Part shown: positions 1-8,800 of the stretch, piece by piece
How the letters are laid out: the number at the start of each line of letters is the position of its first letter
How positions within the stretch are numbered: position 1 is the stretch's first letter
NCBI RefSeq assembly: GCF_035987325.1
Contig: NZ_CP108488.1
Coordinates: forward strand, 2,666,001 to 2,730,000
Origin: Streptomyces sp. NBC_01244
GTDB taxonomy: Bacteria; Actinomycetota; Actinomycetes; Streptomycetales; Streptomycetaceae
Direction of reading: 5' to 3'
Length of the DNA: 64,000 nucleotides
The notes under the pieces: generated by a model
The model's input: the letters and a program-made list of their open reading frames with translations, nothing else
Told to the model about the DNA's origin: nothing
Database searches by the model: none
Position numbers and translations under genes: made by a program

Positions 1-1226
1 TGCGTCAGCGTTCTCTCATTGCCGTGACCGCCGCGCTCGCTGCGGGCGCCCTCACCCTCACCGCCTGCGGATCGCGCGGAGAAAAGACCAACGACGCCGG
101 CAGCGGCGACACCACGGTGGTCATCGGCGTCGACGCCCCGCTGACCGGCGACCTCTCCGCCCTCGGCCTCGGCATCAAGAACTCCGCCGACCTGGCTGCC
201 AAGCAGGCCAACGAGAAGAAGTACGTCAAGGGCGTCACCTTCAAGATCCAGGCCCTCGACGACCAGGCCCAGGCCTCCTCCGGCCAGCAGAACGCCACCA
301 AGCTCGTCGCCGACAAGGACGTCCTCGGTGTCGTCGGCCCGCTGAACTCCTCCGTCTCGGAGTCCATGCAGAAGGTCTTCGACGACGCCAAGCTCGCCCA
401 GATCTCCCCGGCCAACACCAGCCCGTCCCTCTCCCAGGGGCCGAAGTGGGCCAGCGGCGAGAAGGTCCGCACCTACAAGAGCTACTTCCGCACCGCCACC
501 ACGGACGCCATCCAGGGCCCGTTCGCGGCGCAGTACCTCTTCAACAAGGCGGGCAAGAAGAAGGTCTTCCTGATCGACGACAAGAAGACCTACGGCGCGG
601 GCCTCGCCGGCACCTTCAAGGGCGAGTTCACCAAGCTCGGCGGCCAGGTCGTCGGCGAAGGCCACATCGACCCGGAGAGCAAGGACTTCTCCGCGATCGT
701 GACCGAGGTCAAGAGCTCCGGCGCCGACGTGGTCTACTACGGCGGCGAGTACCCGGCGGCCGGCCCGCTCAGCAAGCAGATCAAGGCCTCCGGCACCAAG
801 ATCCCGCTCGTCGGCGGTGACGGCATCTACGACAAGAAGTACGTCGAGCTCGCCGGCGCCGAATCCGCGGGCGACCTCGCCACCTCGGTCGGCGCCCCGG
901 TCGAGAGCCTGCCGTCCGCCAAGGACTTCGTCGCCAACTACACCAAGGCCGGATACAAGGAGCCCTTCGCCGCCTACGGCGGTTACTCCTACGACTCCGC
1001 CTGGGCGATCATCGAGGCCGTCAAGGCCACCGTCGACGCCAACAACGGCAAGCTCCCCGCCGACGCCCGCGCCAAGGTCCTCGCCGCCGTCCAGGGCGTC
1101 TCCTTCGACGGTGTGACCGGCAAGGTCTCCTTCGACGAGTTCGGTGACGCCACCAACAAGCAGCTCACCGTCTACAAGGTCGAGGGCACCGAGTGGAAGT
1201 CCGTCGAGTCCGGCACCCTCGGCTGA
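1..1226 (+). CDS. livK: Branched-chain amino-acid ABC transporter substrate-binding lipoprotein (5' end cut by one base)
   Basis: Extracytoplasmic solute-binding lipoprotein that captures branched-chain amino acids for the LivHMGF transporter encoded just downstream. The window opens with TG followed in frame by CGT CAG CGT, so the start codon (ATG or GTG) lacks only its first base; the full protein would be about 408 residues. The N-terminus is a lipoprotein signal: Arg at positions 2 and 4, a hydrophobic stretch, then lipobox L-T-A-C with Cys at about residue 23. The rest is a periplasmic-binding-protein type I fold (Peripla_BP_6), beginning with the typical VVIGVDAPLTGDLSALG segment. It is separated from livH by a strong hairpin, consistent with more transcript being made for the binding protein than for the membrane components. 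Family assignment is secure; the exact amino-acid preference is inferred from the operon. Confidence 0.95.
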   Translation, partial: RQRSLIAVTAALAAGALTLTACGSRGEKTNDAGSGDTTVVIGVDAPLTGDLSALGLGIKNSADLAAKQANEKKYVKGVTFKIQALDDQAQASSGQQNATKLVADKDVLGVVGPLNSSVSESMQKVFDDAKLAQISPANTSPSLSQGPKWASGEKVRTYKSYFRTATTDAIQGPFAAQYLFNKAGKKKVFLIDDKKTYGAGLAGTFKGEFTKLGGQVVGEGHIDPESKDFSAIVTEVKSSGADVVYYGGEYPAAGPLSKQIKASGTKIPLVGGDGIYDKKYVELAGAESAGDLATSVGAPVESLPSAKDFVANYTKAGYKEPFAAYGGYSYDSAWAIIEAVKATVDANNGKLPADARAKVLAAVQGVSFDGVTGKVSFDEFGDATNKQLTVYKVEGTEWKSVESGTLG

Positions 1227-1301
1227 CCTCCACTGACCACCCGAACGACCCGTAGCCGGTAGTCCGCTCGAACGGCCGGCCACGGGAGCACGACCCACCT
1301 G

Positions 1302-1336
1302 CCGCGCGGGGCGCGCACAAAAAGCGCCCCGCGCGG
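1302..1336 (+). terminator. Hairpin between livK and livH (partial terminator or mRNA stabiliser)
   Basis: A perfect 13-bp stem (CCGCGCGGGGCGC pairing with GCGCCCCGCGCGG) encloses a 9-nt A-rich loop. It lies 75 nt after the livK stop and 34 nt before livH. There is no T-run. Such intercistronic hairpins usually raise the ratio of binding protein to permease transcript; that role is inferred. Confidence 0.7.
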
Positions 1337-1370
1337 AGTCACATCCGTCGAAAGACTCGGAGGACCTGCG

Positions 1371-2300
1371 GTGCACGAACTGCCGCAACAGCTGGTCAAC
1401 GGCCTGCTACTGGGATCCATGTACGGGCTCGTCGCCATCGGCTACACGATGGTCTATGGCATTGTCCAGCTCATCAACTTCGCGCATGGCGAGATCTTCA
1501 TGACCGGAGGATTCGGAGCGCTCACCGTCTGGCTGATGCTCCCCGGGGGCACCACCATGTGGATCGCCCTTCCGCTCATGATCATTGGCGCGGTCATCGT
1601 CGCCACCCTCATCGCCGTCGGTGCCGAACGCTTCGCCTACCGACCCCTGCGCAACGCTCCCCGCCTCGCCCCCCTCATCACCGCCATCGGCCTCTCCATC
1701 GCCCTCCAGCAGGCGGTATGGGCCTGGTACCCCGGAGCGGAATCCTCCCTGATCTTCCCCGAGATCCCCGGCGGACCCTTCCACCTCGGCAGCGTCACCA
1801 TCCAGACCGGCGACGTCTTCCTCCTGATCGCAGCCCCCATATCCATGGCCTTCCTCGGCTTCTTCGTCAAGAAGACCCGCACCGGCCGCGGCATGCAGGC
1901 AACCGCCCAGGACCCCGACACCGCCAAGCTCATGGGCATCAACACCGACCGCATCATCACCACCGCGTTCGCGCTCGGAGCCGTCTTCGCCGCCATCGGA
2001 GCCGTCGCCTACGGCCTCAAGTACGGCGAAGTCCAGTTCAAAATGGGCTTCCTCCTCGGCCTCAAGGCCTTCACCGCCGCCGTCCTCGGAGGCATCGGCA
2101 ACATCTACGGCGCCATGGTCGGCGGCCTCGTCCTCGGACTCGCCGAAACCCTGACCACCGTCTACGTAGCCGACATCCCCGGCTTCGAACAGCTCGGCGG
2201 CCAGTCCTGGGGTAACACCTGGGCGTTCGTACTTCTCATCCTCGTGCTCCTCTTCCGGCCACAAGGCCTGCTGGGCCAGCGCGTGGCGGACAGGGTGTGA
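1371..2300 (+). CDS. livH: Branched-chain amino-acid ABC transporter permease LivH
   Basis: Inner-membrane permease subunit that forms the translocation channel with LivM. The 309-residue protein starts at GTG with a GGAGG-like site 8 nt upstream, and opens with the LivH signature: an amphipathic N-terminus, then GLLLGSMYGLVAIGYTMVYG and INFAHGEIFMTGG. It has about eight hydrophobic segments and a conserved GLKAFTAAVLGGIGNIYGA loop near residues 222-240, which contacts the ATPase subunits. Length is normal for the family. The stop overlaps the alternative GTG start of livM (GTGA), so translation of the two is probably coupled. Confidence 0.96.
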   Translation: MHELPQQLVNGLLLGSMYGLVAIGYTMVYGIVQLINFAHGEIFMTGGFGALTVWLMLPGGTTMWIALPLMIIGAVIVATLIAVGAERFAYRPLRNAPRLAPLITAIGLSIALQQAVWAWYPGAESSLIFPEIPGGPFHLGSVTIQTGDVFLLIAAPISMAFLGFFVKKTRTGRGMQATAQDPDTAKLMGINTDRIITTAFALGAVFAAIGAVAYGLKYGEVQFKMGFLLGLKAFTAAVLGGIGNIYGAMVGGLVLGLAETLTTVYVADIPGFEQLGGQSWGNTWAFVLLILVLLFRPQGLLGQRVADRV

Positions 2301-4138
2301 CCTCCATGACGAACATCACCGCGGACACCGCGAACCCCGAGAACACCGTGAAGACCACCGCACCGGCCAAGGGGCTCATCCCCCTCCCCGAGAAGACGGC
2401 CCGCGCGCTGGCCACCGCCGGCGGCGCACTCACCGTCGTCTCCGCGTTCCTCTCCTGGACCTGGAGCACCGCCTTCCCCGGGGACCTCACCTACTACGGC
2501 TCCCCCGCCGGCCTCCAGTGGCTCGTCCTCATCGGCGGCGCACTCACCGCCCTCTTCGGACTCGCCTCCTACGGCACCAAGGGCCTGGGCTGGCTCACCC
2601 CCGCCGGCGCCGACGCAGCGATCAAACTCGCCGCCCTCGCCGCGTTCGCCACCACCTGGTACACCGTCGTCTCGATCGTCCTCGAACTCGGACTCCTCGC
2701 AGACCTCGAACCCGGAGCCGGCATCGCCGCCCTGGTCAGCCTCCTCGCCGTCATCGGCGCCTTCGGACTCCCCTTCGAACGCCCCGCGCTCGAAGGCCCC
2801 GACCCCGACGACACCGCCTGGGACAAGTACAAGCACGAAGCCGGCAACCGCTGGACGACCTTCAAGGCCGCCTTCGCCTCCGGCCCCGTCAAGCCCGCCC
2901 GCACCCTCCCGGCCTGGGCCGAGATCCTCCTGATCGCCGCCGTCCTCGGCCTCGCGCTCACCGTCTTCACCTACGGCATCACCACCCCGTACCAGGAACT
3001 CTTCGTCGGCTTCCTGATCACCGCCGGATTCGGTGCCGCAGCGCTCAACAAGGCGGGCCTCTTCGCCCGCGTCACCGCCCTCACCACCCGCCACCGCAAC
3101 GTCGCCCTCGTGGGCGCCTTCGCCGCCGCGGCCGCCTTCCCCCTCACCCAGACCGACGACCAGTACGCGAACCTCGGCGTCAACATCCTGATCTTCGCCA
3201 CCGTCGCACTCGGCCTGAACATCGTCGTCGGCCTCACCGGCCTCCTCGACCTCGGCTACGTCGCCTTCCTCGGCGTCGGCGCCTACACCGCGGCCCTGGT
3301 CTCCGGCTCCCCGAACTCCCCCTTCGGCGTGCACTTCCCCTTCTGGGCCGCAATCCTGCTCGGCGCCGCCGCCTCCATGGTCTTCGGCGTCCTCATCGGA
3401 GCACCCACCCTGCGCCTGCGCGGCGACTACCTCGCCATCGTGACGCTCGGCTTCGGTGAGATCTTCCGCATCTCCATGAACAACCTCGACGGCACCTCCG
3501 GCCCCGACATCACCAACGGGCCCAACGGCATCGCCGGCATCCCGAACGTCAACCTCTTCGGATTCGACTTCGGCGCCACACACACCATCGCCGGATTCAC
3601 CATCGGCCGCTTCGCGAACTACTTCCTGCTGATGCTGCTGATCACCCTCATCGTGATCCTCGTCTTCCGCCGCAGCGCGGAATCCCGCATCGGCCGCGCC
3701 TGGGTCGCCATCCGCGAAGACGAAACCGCCGCCGAAGCCATGGGCATCAACGGCTTCCGCGTCAAGCTCATCGCCTTCGCCCTCGGCGCCACCCTCGCAG
3801 GCCTCGCCGGAGCCGTCCAGGCACACGTCAGCTACACGGTCACCCCCGACCAGTACACCTTCGCCAACGCCGTGCCCCCGAACTCCGCGTTCCTGCTCGC
3901 CGCGGTCGTCCTCGGCGGCATGGGCACCATCTCCGGACCCCTCGTCGGCGGATCGCTGCTCTTCCTGATCCCCAACAAGCTCCAGTTCCTCGGCGAATAC
4001 CAGCTCCTCGTCTTCGGCTTCGCCCTCATCGTCCTGATGCGCCTGCGCCCCGAAGGCATCATCCCCAACCGGCGCAACCAGCTCGAACTCCACGAGGACA
4101 TGGAAGCGCCCACGGTTCTCGGCAAGGCAGGGGTCTGA
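2297..4138 (+). CDS. livM: Branched-chain amino-acid ABC transporter permease LivM with long N-terminal membrane extension
   Basis: Second permease subunit of the Liv importer. The recognisable LivM domain occupies roughly residues 290-590 (ALGLNIVVGLTGLLDLGYVAF, a RLRGDYLAIVTLGFGEI stretch, then the C-terminal AVVLGGMGTISGPLVGG). About 270 residues precede it, with some six extra hydrophobic segments and a charged loop near residues 160-200. The family is usually 300-420 residues, so this protein of about 610 is an extended actinobacterial form. Two starts are possible: GTG at 2297, overlapping the livH stop, or ATG at 2306; neither has a strong ribosome site. It is followed by livG after 4 nt. 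Confidence 0.95.
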   Translation: MTSMTNITADTANPENTVKTTAPAKGLIPLPEKTARALATAGGALTVVSAFLSWTWSTAFPGDLTYYGSPAGLQWLVLIGGALTALFGLASYGTKGLGWLTPAGADAAIKLAALAAFATTWYTVVSIVLELGLLADLEPGAGIAALVSLLAVIGAFGLPFERPALEGPDPDDTAWDKYKHEAGNRWTTFKAAFASGPVKPARTLPAWAEILLIAAVLGLALTVFTYGITTPYQELFVGFLITAGFGAAALNKAGLFARVTALTTRHRNVALVGAFAAAAAFPLTQTDDQYANLGVNILIFATVALGLNIVVGLTGLLDLGYVAFLGVGAYTAALVSGSPNSPFGVHFPFWAAILLGAAASMVFGVLIGAPTLRLRGDYLAIVTLGFGEIFRISMNNLDGTSGPDITNGPNGIAGIPNVNLFGFDFGATHTIAGFTIGRFANYFLLMLLITLIVILVFRRSAESRIGRAWVAIREDETAAEAMGINGFRVKLIAFALGATLAGLAGAVQAHVSYTVTPDQYTFANAVPPNSAFLLAAVVLGGMGTISGPLVGGSLLFLIPNKLQFLGEYQLLVFGFALIVLMRLRPEGIIPNRRNQLELHEDMEAPTVLGKAGV

Positions 4139-4142
4139 ACCC

Positions 4143-5092
<950 letters not shown>

Positions 5093-5096
<4 letters not shown>

Positions 5097-5809
5097 CCGC
5101 ACTCCTCGAGGTCGAGGACCTCCGCGTCGCCTACGGCAAGATCGAAGCCGTCAAGGGCATCTCGTTCAGCGTCGACGCCGGCCAGATCGTCACCCTCATC
5201 GGCACCAACGGCGCCGGCAAGACGACGACCCTGCGCACCCTGTCGGGCCTGATCAAACCGCGCGGCGGCCAGATCAAGTTCCAGGGCAAGTCCCTCAAGA
5301 AGATCCCCGCGCACGACATCGTCGCGCTCGGACTCGCCCACTCCCCCGAGGGGCGGCACATCTTCCCGCGCATGACCATCGAGGACAACCTCCTCCTGGG
5401 CGCCTTCCTCCGCAAGGACAAGGACGGCATCCAGAAGGACGTCCAGCGTGCCTACGACCTCTTCCCGATCCTGGGAGAGCGCCGCAAGCAGGCCGCCGGC
5501 ACCCTCTCGGGCGGCGAGCAGCAGATGCTCGCCATGGGCCGCGCGCTCATGTCCCGCCCGAAGCTGCTGATGCTCGACGAGCCCTCCATGGGCCTCTCGC
5601 CGATCATGATGCAGAAGATCATGGCGACCATCTCCGAGCTCAAGTCACAGGGCACCACCATCCTGCTGGTCGAGCAGAACGCCCAGGCGGCGCTCTCCCT
5701 GGCCGACCAGGGCCACGTGATGGAGATCGGCAAGGTCGTCCTGTCGGGCCCGGGCCGCGAGCTCCTGGTCAACGAGGACGTCCGCAAGGCGTACCTCGGC
5801 GAGGACTGA
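5093..5809 (+). CDS. livF: Branched-chain amino-acid ABC transporter ATP-binding protein LivF
   Basis: Second ATPase of the Liv importer, 238 residues, normal length. Walker A GTNGAGKTTT is near residue 41, the signature LSGGEQQMLAMGRAL near residue 141, and Walker B LLMLDEPSMGLSP near residue 162. LivF proteins are recognised by the SMGLSP switch region and a short C-terminus, both present. It is the last gene of the operon and is followed by a very strong hairpin terminator. Confidence 0.97.
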
Positions 5810-5824
5810 GCACCCTTCGCGTAC

Positions 5825-5871
5825 GAGTGAGGCCCGCCTCCGGATCCAGGATCCGGAGGCGGGCCTCACTC
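5825..5871. terminator. Bidirectional rho-independent-type hairpin between livF and the ANTAR regulator
   Basis: A perfect inverted repeat with 23-bp arms (5825-5847 and 5849-5871) around a single central base sits in the 79-bp gap between two converging genes. The outer arm is GAGTGAGGCCCGCC and its complement. Because the repeat is symmetrical and lies between converging stops, it can end transcription from either side. Confidence 0.9.
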
Positions 5872-5888
5872 GTTGCTGTGCTGGGGGC

Positions 5889-6548
5889 CTACTCGCCCTT
5901 GCCGGCGGCGGCCTTCTTCTCCTCGGCGTCCTCGATGACGGCCTCGGCGACCTGCTGCATGGACATGCGGCGGTCCATCGAGGTCTTCTGGATCCACCGG
6001 AAGGCGGCCGGCTCGGAGAGCCCGTACTGCGTCTGCAGGATGCTCTTCGCCCGGTCCACCAGCTTGCGCGTCTCCAGGCGGAGGGAAAGGTCGGCGACCT
6101 CCTTCTCCAGCGCGCGGAGCTCGGCGAAGCGGGACACGGCCATCTCGATGGCGGGGACGACGTCGCTCTTGCTGAAGGGCTTCACGAGGTACGCCATGGC
6201 CCCGGCGTCCCGCGCCCGCTCCACGAGATCCCGCTGCGAGAACGCGGTGAGCATCAGCACGGGGGCGATGGACTCCTCCGCGATCTTCTCGGCGGCGGAG
6301 ATCCCGTCCAGGACGGGCATCTTCACATCAAGGATGACCAGGTCGGGACGGTGCTCCCGGGCCAGCTCGACGGCGGTCTGGCCGTCTCCGGCCTCACCGA
6401 CAACGGCGTAGCCCTCCTCTTCGAGCATCTCCTTGAGGTCGAGACGGATGAGCGCCTCGTCCTCGGCGATGACGACGCGCGTCGTCAGCGGCGGAACGTG
6501 CGACTGGTCGGCGTCGGGCGTGGGCGTCGACTCGTGCTCGGCGGTCAC
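5889..6548 (-). CDS. pdtaR: ANTAR-domain response regulator (PdtaR-like)
   Basis: Cytoplasmic response regulator that acts on RNA rather than DNA. Residues 25-140 form a receiver domain: acidic pair E-D-E after VVIA, phospho-acceptor Asp in LVILDVKMP, and the switch Thr and Lys in LTAFSQ and VKPFS. The C-terminal ~60 residues are an ANTAR domain (ARSKILQTQYGLSEPAAF-like helices). ANTAR proteins bind paired hexaloop hairpins and act as antiterminators. The start GTG at 6548 is chosen because AAGGAG lies 5 nt upstream; an in-frame extension to 6566 lacks such a site. Position beside livF and near pyk is conserved in Streptomyces as I recall it. The partner kinase is not in the window. Confidence 0.9.
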   Translation of the reverse strand: MTAEHESTPTPDADQSHVPPLTTRVVIAEDEALIRLDLKEMLEEEGYAVVGEAGDGQTAVELAREHRPDLVILDVKMPVLDGISAAEKIAEESIAPVLMLTAFSQRDLVERARDAGAMAYLVKPFSKSDVVPAIEMAVSRFAELRALEKEVADLSLRLETRKLVDRAKSILQTQYGLSEPAAFRWIQKTSMDRRMSMQQVAEAVIEDAEEKKAAAGKGE

Positions 6549-6606
6549 GGGGGCTCCTTGGTGCAAGGCGATTCAGCTCCCCCGAGCCTACCTAGCTCCT
6601 GTATGT

Positions 6607-6634
6607 TTGTGACACGGAGGGTCTTAGGTATCCT
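6607..6634 (+). promoter_or_regulatory. Candidate sigma-70-type promoter for the tRNA gene
   Basis: TTGTGA at 6607-6612 and TATCCT at 6629-6634 are separated by 16 bp, a plausible -35/-10 pair. Transcription would begin about 7 nt before the mature tRNA 5' end. Assigned by eye. Confidence 0.5.
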
Positions 6635-6647
6635 TTGTTTCGAAGGG

Positions 6648-6720
6648 GCCCCGGTAGCCCAGCGGCAGAGGCCATGGATTCAAAACCCATTCAGCGTCGG
6701 TTCGAATCCGACTCGGGGCA
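6648..6720 (+). tRNA. tRNA with CAA anticodon (Leu by anticodon) but class-I shape
   Basis: 73-nt cloverleaf. The acceptor stem GCCCCGG pairs with TCGGGGC (last pair G-T), followed by discriminator A and no encoded CCA. The D-arm is GCCC...AGGC, the T-arm GTCGG-TTCGAAT-CCGAC is perfect. The anticodon stem ATGGA/CCCAT has an A-C mismatch next to the loop TTCAAAA, which gives U33 and anticodon CAA (reads UUG, leucine). Genuine tRNA-Leu is class II with a long variable arm; here the variable region is only 5 nt (TCAGC). The gene is therefore either an unusual tRNA or one whose charging identity differs from its anticodon. The discriminator A73 fits leucine. Confidence 0.85.
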
Positions 6721-6830
6721 CTTCTCCTTCGTTTCCAAGGTCGCCAAGCGATTTTAGGATCTTCACTCGTCACAGTGAACGCAGCTTCGAATTGCGACTA
6801 TCTGGACGAACAGCGGCGAAGCTCCCAAGC

Positions 6831-7595
6831 GTGGAGCACAATCCTTCGATACGCGAAGAAGCAGTCCTGCTGATGCGCCGGGGCGTGACCAATCGAGTGG
6901 TCGCCGAACACCTGGGCATACCGCGCGGCACCATCGGCTGGTGGCGGTCCGAGGACCGAAGACACCGCGGTGAGGTGTACGTCCGTCCGACCGACTGCCC
7001 GAGATGTACTGGCCGCGAAGCCGACCAGCCCGCGTACGCCTATCTCCTGGGTCTCTACCTCGGTGACGGCCACATCATCTCCAAGTACAAGCAGCACCAC
7101 CTGTCCGTCTCCTGCGACGCCTCCTGGCCCGGTCTCATCGACGCCGCCGAAGCGGCGATGCACCGCGTCATGTCGTTGCCCAAGGTGGGACGCGTGCAGC
7201 GGCAGGGTTGCGTGGAGGTCAAGTCCTACACCCACCATTGGACCTGCCTGTTCCCGCAGCACGGGCCCGGCAAGAAGCATGATCGGCGCATCGTCCTGGA
7301 GGGCTGGCAGCAGGCCATCGTCGACGCCCACCCCTGGGAGTTCCTCCGTGGACTGATCCACTCCGACGGGTGCCGGATCACCAACTGGACTGTCCGCAAC
7401 GGCAAGCGCTACGAGTACCCCCGGTACTTCTTCACGAACAAGTCCGACGACATTCGGAAGCTCTGCACGGACACCCTGGCGAAGGTCGGCGTCCAGTGGA
7501 CGATCCTGGCCCGGGGCTGCGACCCCTTCAACGTGTCCATCGCCCGCAAGGACTCCGTCGCGCTCATGGACGCCCACATCGGGCCGAAGTACTAG
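6831..7595 (+). CDS. LAGLIDADG-type protein with N-terminal helix-turn-helix, downstream of the tRNA
   Basis: 254 residues from a GTG at 6831. Residues about 5-45 look like a helix-turn-helix (NRVVAEHLGIPRGTIGWW). Two LAGLIDADG-type motifs follow, YLLGLYLGDG at 71-80 and FLRGLIHSDG at 171-180, each ending in the acidic residue that would bind metal. The 100-residue spacing is typical of single-chain LAGLIDADG homing endonucleases. It is freestanding, not inside an intein or intron, and begins 111 nt after the tRNA. The start is uncertain: no clear ribosome site is seen and the frame is open further upstream. Its stop overlaps the stop of the converging MarR-like gene by two bases. It could be an endonuclease or a DNA-binding regulator derived from one. 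Confidence 0.75.
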   Translation: MEHNPSIREEAVLLMRRGVTNRVVAEHLGIPRGTIGWWRSEDRRHRGEVYVRPTDCPRCTGREADQPAYAYLLGLYLGDGHIISKYKQHHLSVSCDASWPGLIDAAEAAMHRVMSLPKVGRVQRQGCVEVKSYTHHWTCLFPQHGPGKKHDRRIVLEGWQQAIVDAHPWEFLRGLIHSDGCRITNWTVRNGKRYEYPRYFFTNKSDDIRKLCTDTLAKVGVQWTILARGCDPFNVSIARKDSVALMDAHIGPKY

Positions 7596-8053
7596 CCCGG
7601 CAGGTCGCCGCTGCCGCCCAGGTTGGCGACCATGCGGCGCAGGCCGTCGATGGTCGCCGCGTAGGCGGCATCGTCCATACCCTCCCGCATCCGCGCGTGC
7701 ACCTTCGCGTTGCGGTCGTGCGCACGGACCCGGCCGGCTTCGCCCTGTTCCGTGAGGGTCAACACGCCGTCCGTCTCCGTAAGCCAGCCTCGGGCCGCCA
7801 GGTCGTCGTAGAGGGCCTCGAAGTCGGTGTCCTGGTCGTCGTACGCGGTGAGCTTCTCCGTGAGGGCCGCCCGCTTCCAGTGGGCCGGGGCGGCTGCCAC
7901 GTGGTTGAGGGTCCACCAGTGGGGCTGGGTGAGGTTTTCCTCGGCCAGGGCGGCCCTGAGGCCGCCTATGACGAGGTTCGCGGCCTCGCGGGCCCAGTAG
8001 CCGATGGGCTGGGCCGCGAGCTGGTCCTGTGAGTACTGCTTGATCGCCGTCAT
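7592..8053 (-). CDS. MarR-like winged-helix regulator
   Basis: 153 residues, all-helical plus a winged helix. The core WWTLNHVA...WKRAALTEKL...FEALYDDLAARGWLTETDGVLTLTEQG matches the recognition helix, wing and post-wing of MarR-type regulators, with a long C-terminal dimerisation helix. It lies immediately downstream, on the same strand, of a TetR-family gene with a 39-bp gap, so the two may be co-transcribed. Effector unknown. Confidence 0.75.
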   Translation of the reverse strand: MTAIKQYSQDQLAAQPIGYWAREAANLVIGGLRAALAEENLTQPHWWTLNHVAAAPAHWKRAALTEKLTAYDDQDTDFEALYDDLAARGWLTETDGVLTLTEQGEAGRVRAHDRNAKVHARMREGMDDAAYAATIDGLRRMVANLGGSGDLPG

Positions 8054-8092
8054 GCCAGGAGGCTATGACCTCAAGTCTGCTTGAGGTCAAGG

Positions 8093-8698
8093 CTACTTGG
8101 CGCCTGCCAGGCCGTGGAGGACCGTCGCCACGTGGGCTTCCGCGTCGGCGGGGTCGAGGGGGGCGTGGGCGATGAGGAGGCGGTACCAGAACGGCCCGAA
8201 GACCAGGTCGACCGCGTGGTCGAGGTCCGTGGCGGCGGGGAGTTCCTCGCGGGTGACCGCCCTCGTCAGGAGGGTGGCGACGACCTCGCGGCGGGTGGCG
8301 ACCCAGGCGCGGAAGGGTTCGGCGAAGGCGGGGTCGAGCTGGGCTTCGGCCATGAGGCCGGTGAGGGCTTTGGCGCGGACGGGGTCGCGGCCGATGCGGT
8401 AGAGGTCGGTGACGAAGGCGGTGAGGTCGCCGGTGAGGGTGCCGGTGTCGGGTTCGGGGACGCGGGCGGCGGTTTCGTGGGCGTAGGCGTCCATGACGAG
8501 GGCGGGCTTGGATTTCCACCAGCGGTAGACGGTGCTCTTGGCGACGTTGGCGCGCTTGGCGACGCCTTCGATGGTGAGGGCGCCGTAGCCGTTCTCGACG
8601 AGGAGTGCGGCGGTGGCCTCGAGGACGGAGTGGTGGGCGTCTTCGTTGCGGAGGCGGCCGCCGGTGCGGGGCGGGTTGCCCGAAGGAGTGATTGACAC
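8093..8698 (-). CDS. TetR-family transcriptional regulator
   Basis: 201 residues, GTG start. The N-terminal TetR_N domain (about residues 20-68) is clear: HHSVLEATAALLVENGYGALTIEGVAKRANV followed by AKSTVYRWWKSKPALV. The rest is an alpha-helical ligand domain ending with VFGPFWYRLLIAHAPLD. It is divergent from a small serine hydrolase gene, with a 26-bp palindrome in the shared promoter region that is the obvious operator. The likely role is repression of itself and of the hydrolase; the ligand is unknown. Confidence 0.9.
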   Translation of the reverse strand: MSITPSGNPPRTGGRLRNEDAHHSVLEATAALLVENGYGALTIEGVAKRANVAKSTVYRWWKSKPALVMDAYAHETAARVPEPDTGTLTGDLTAFVTDLYRIGRDPVRAKALTGLMAEAQLDPAFAEPFRAWVATRREVVATLLTRAVTREELPAATDLDHAVDLVFGPFWYRLLIAHAPLDPADAEAHVATVLHGLAGAK

Positions 8699-8723
8699 GG
8701 CTTCACGATAGCCCTAGCGTTTT

Positions 8724-8749
8724 ATCGAAACGCGGCGTAGCGTTTCGAT
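8724..8749. promoter_or_regulatory. Candidate TetR operator (26-bp palindrome)
   Basis: Perfect inverted repeat ATCGAAACGC-N6-GCGTTTCGAT, 26 nt upstream of the TetR start and 52 nt upstream of the hydrolase start. A half-site echo (AGCGTTTTATCG) lies directly to its left. Size, symmetry and position are typical for TetR-family autoregulation; assignment to this regulator is inferred. Confidence 0.75.
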
Positions 8750-8800
8750 TGAAGGATCCGCCGAGGCTGAGAGATGCCGAGGGATACGAGGGGTGGAGTC

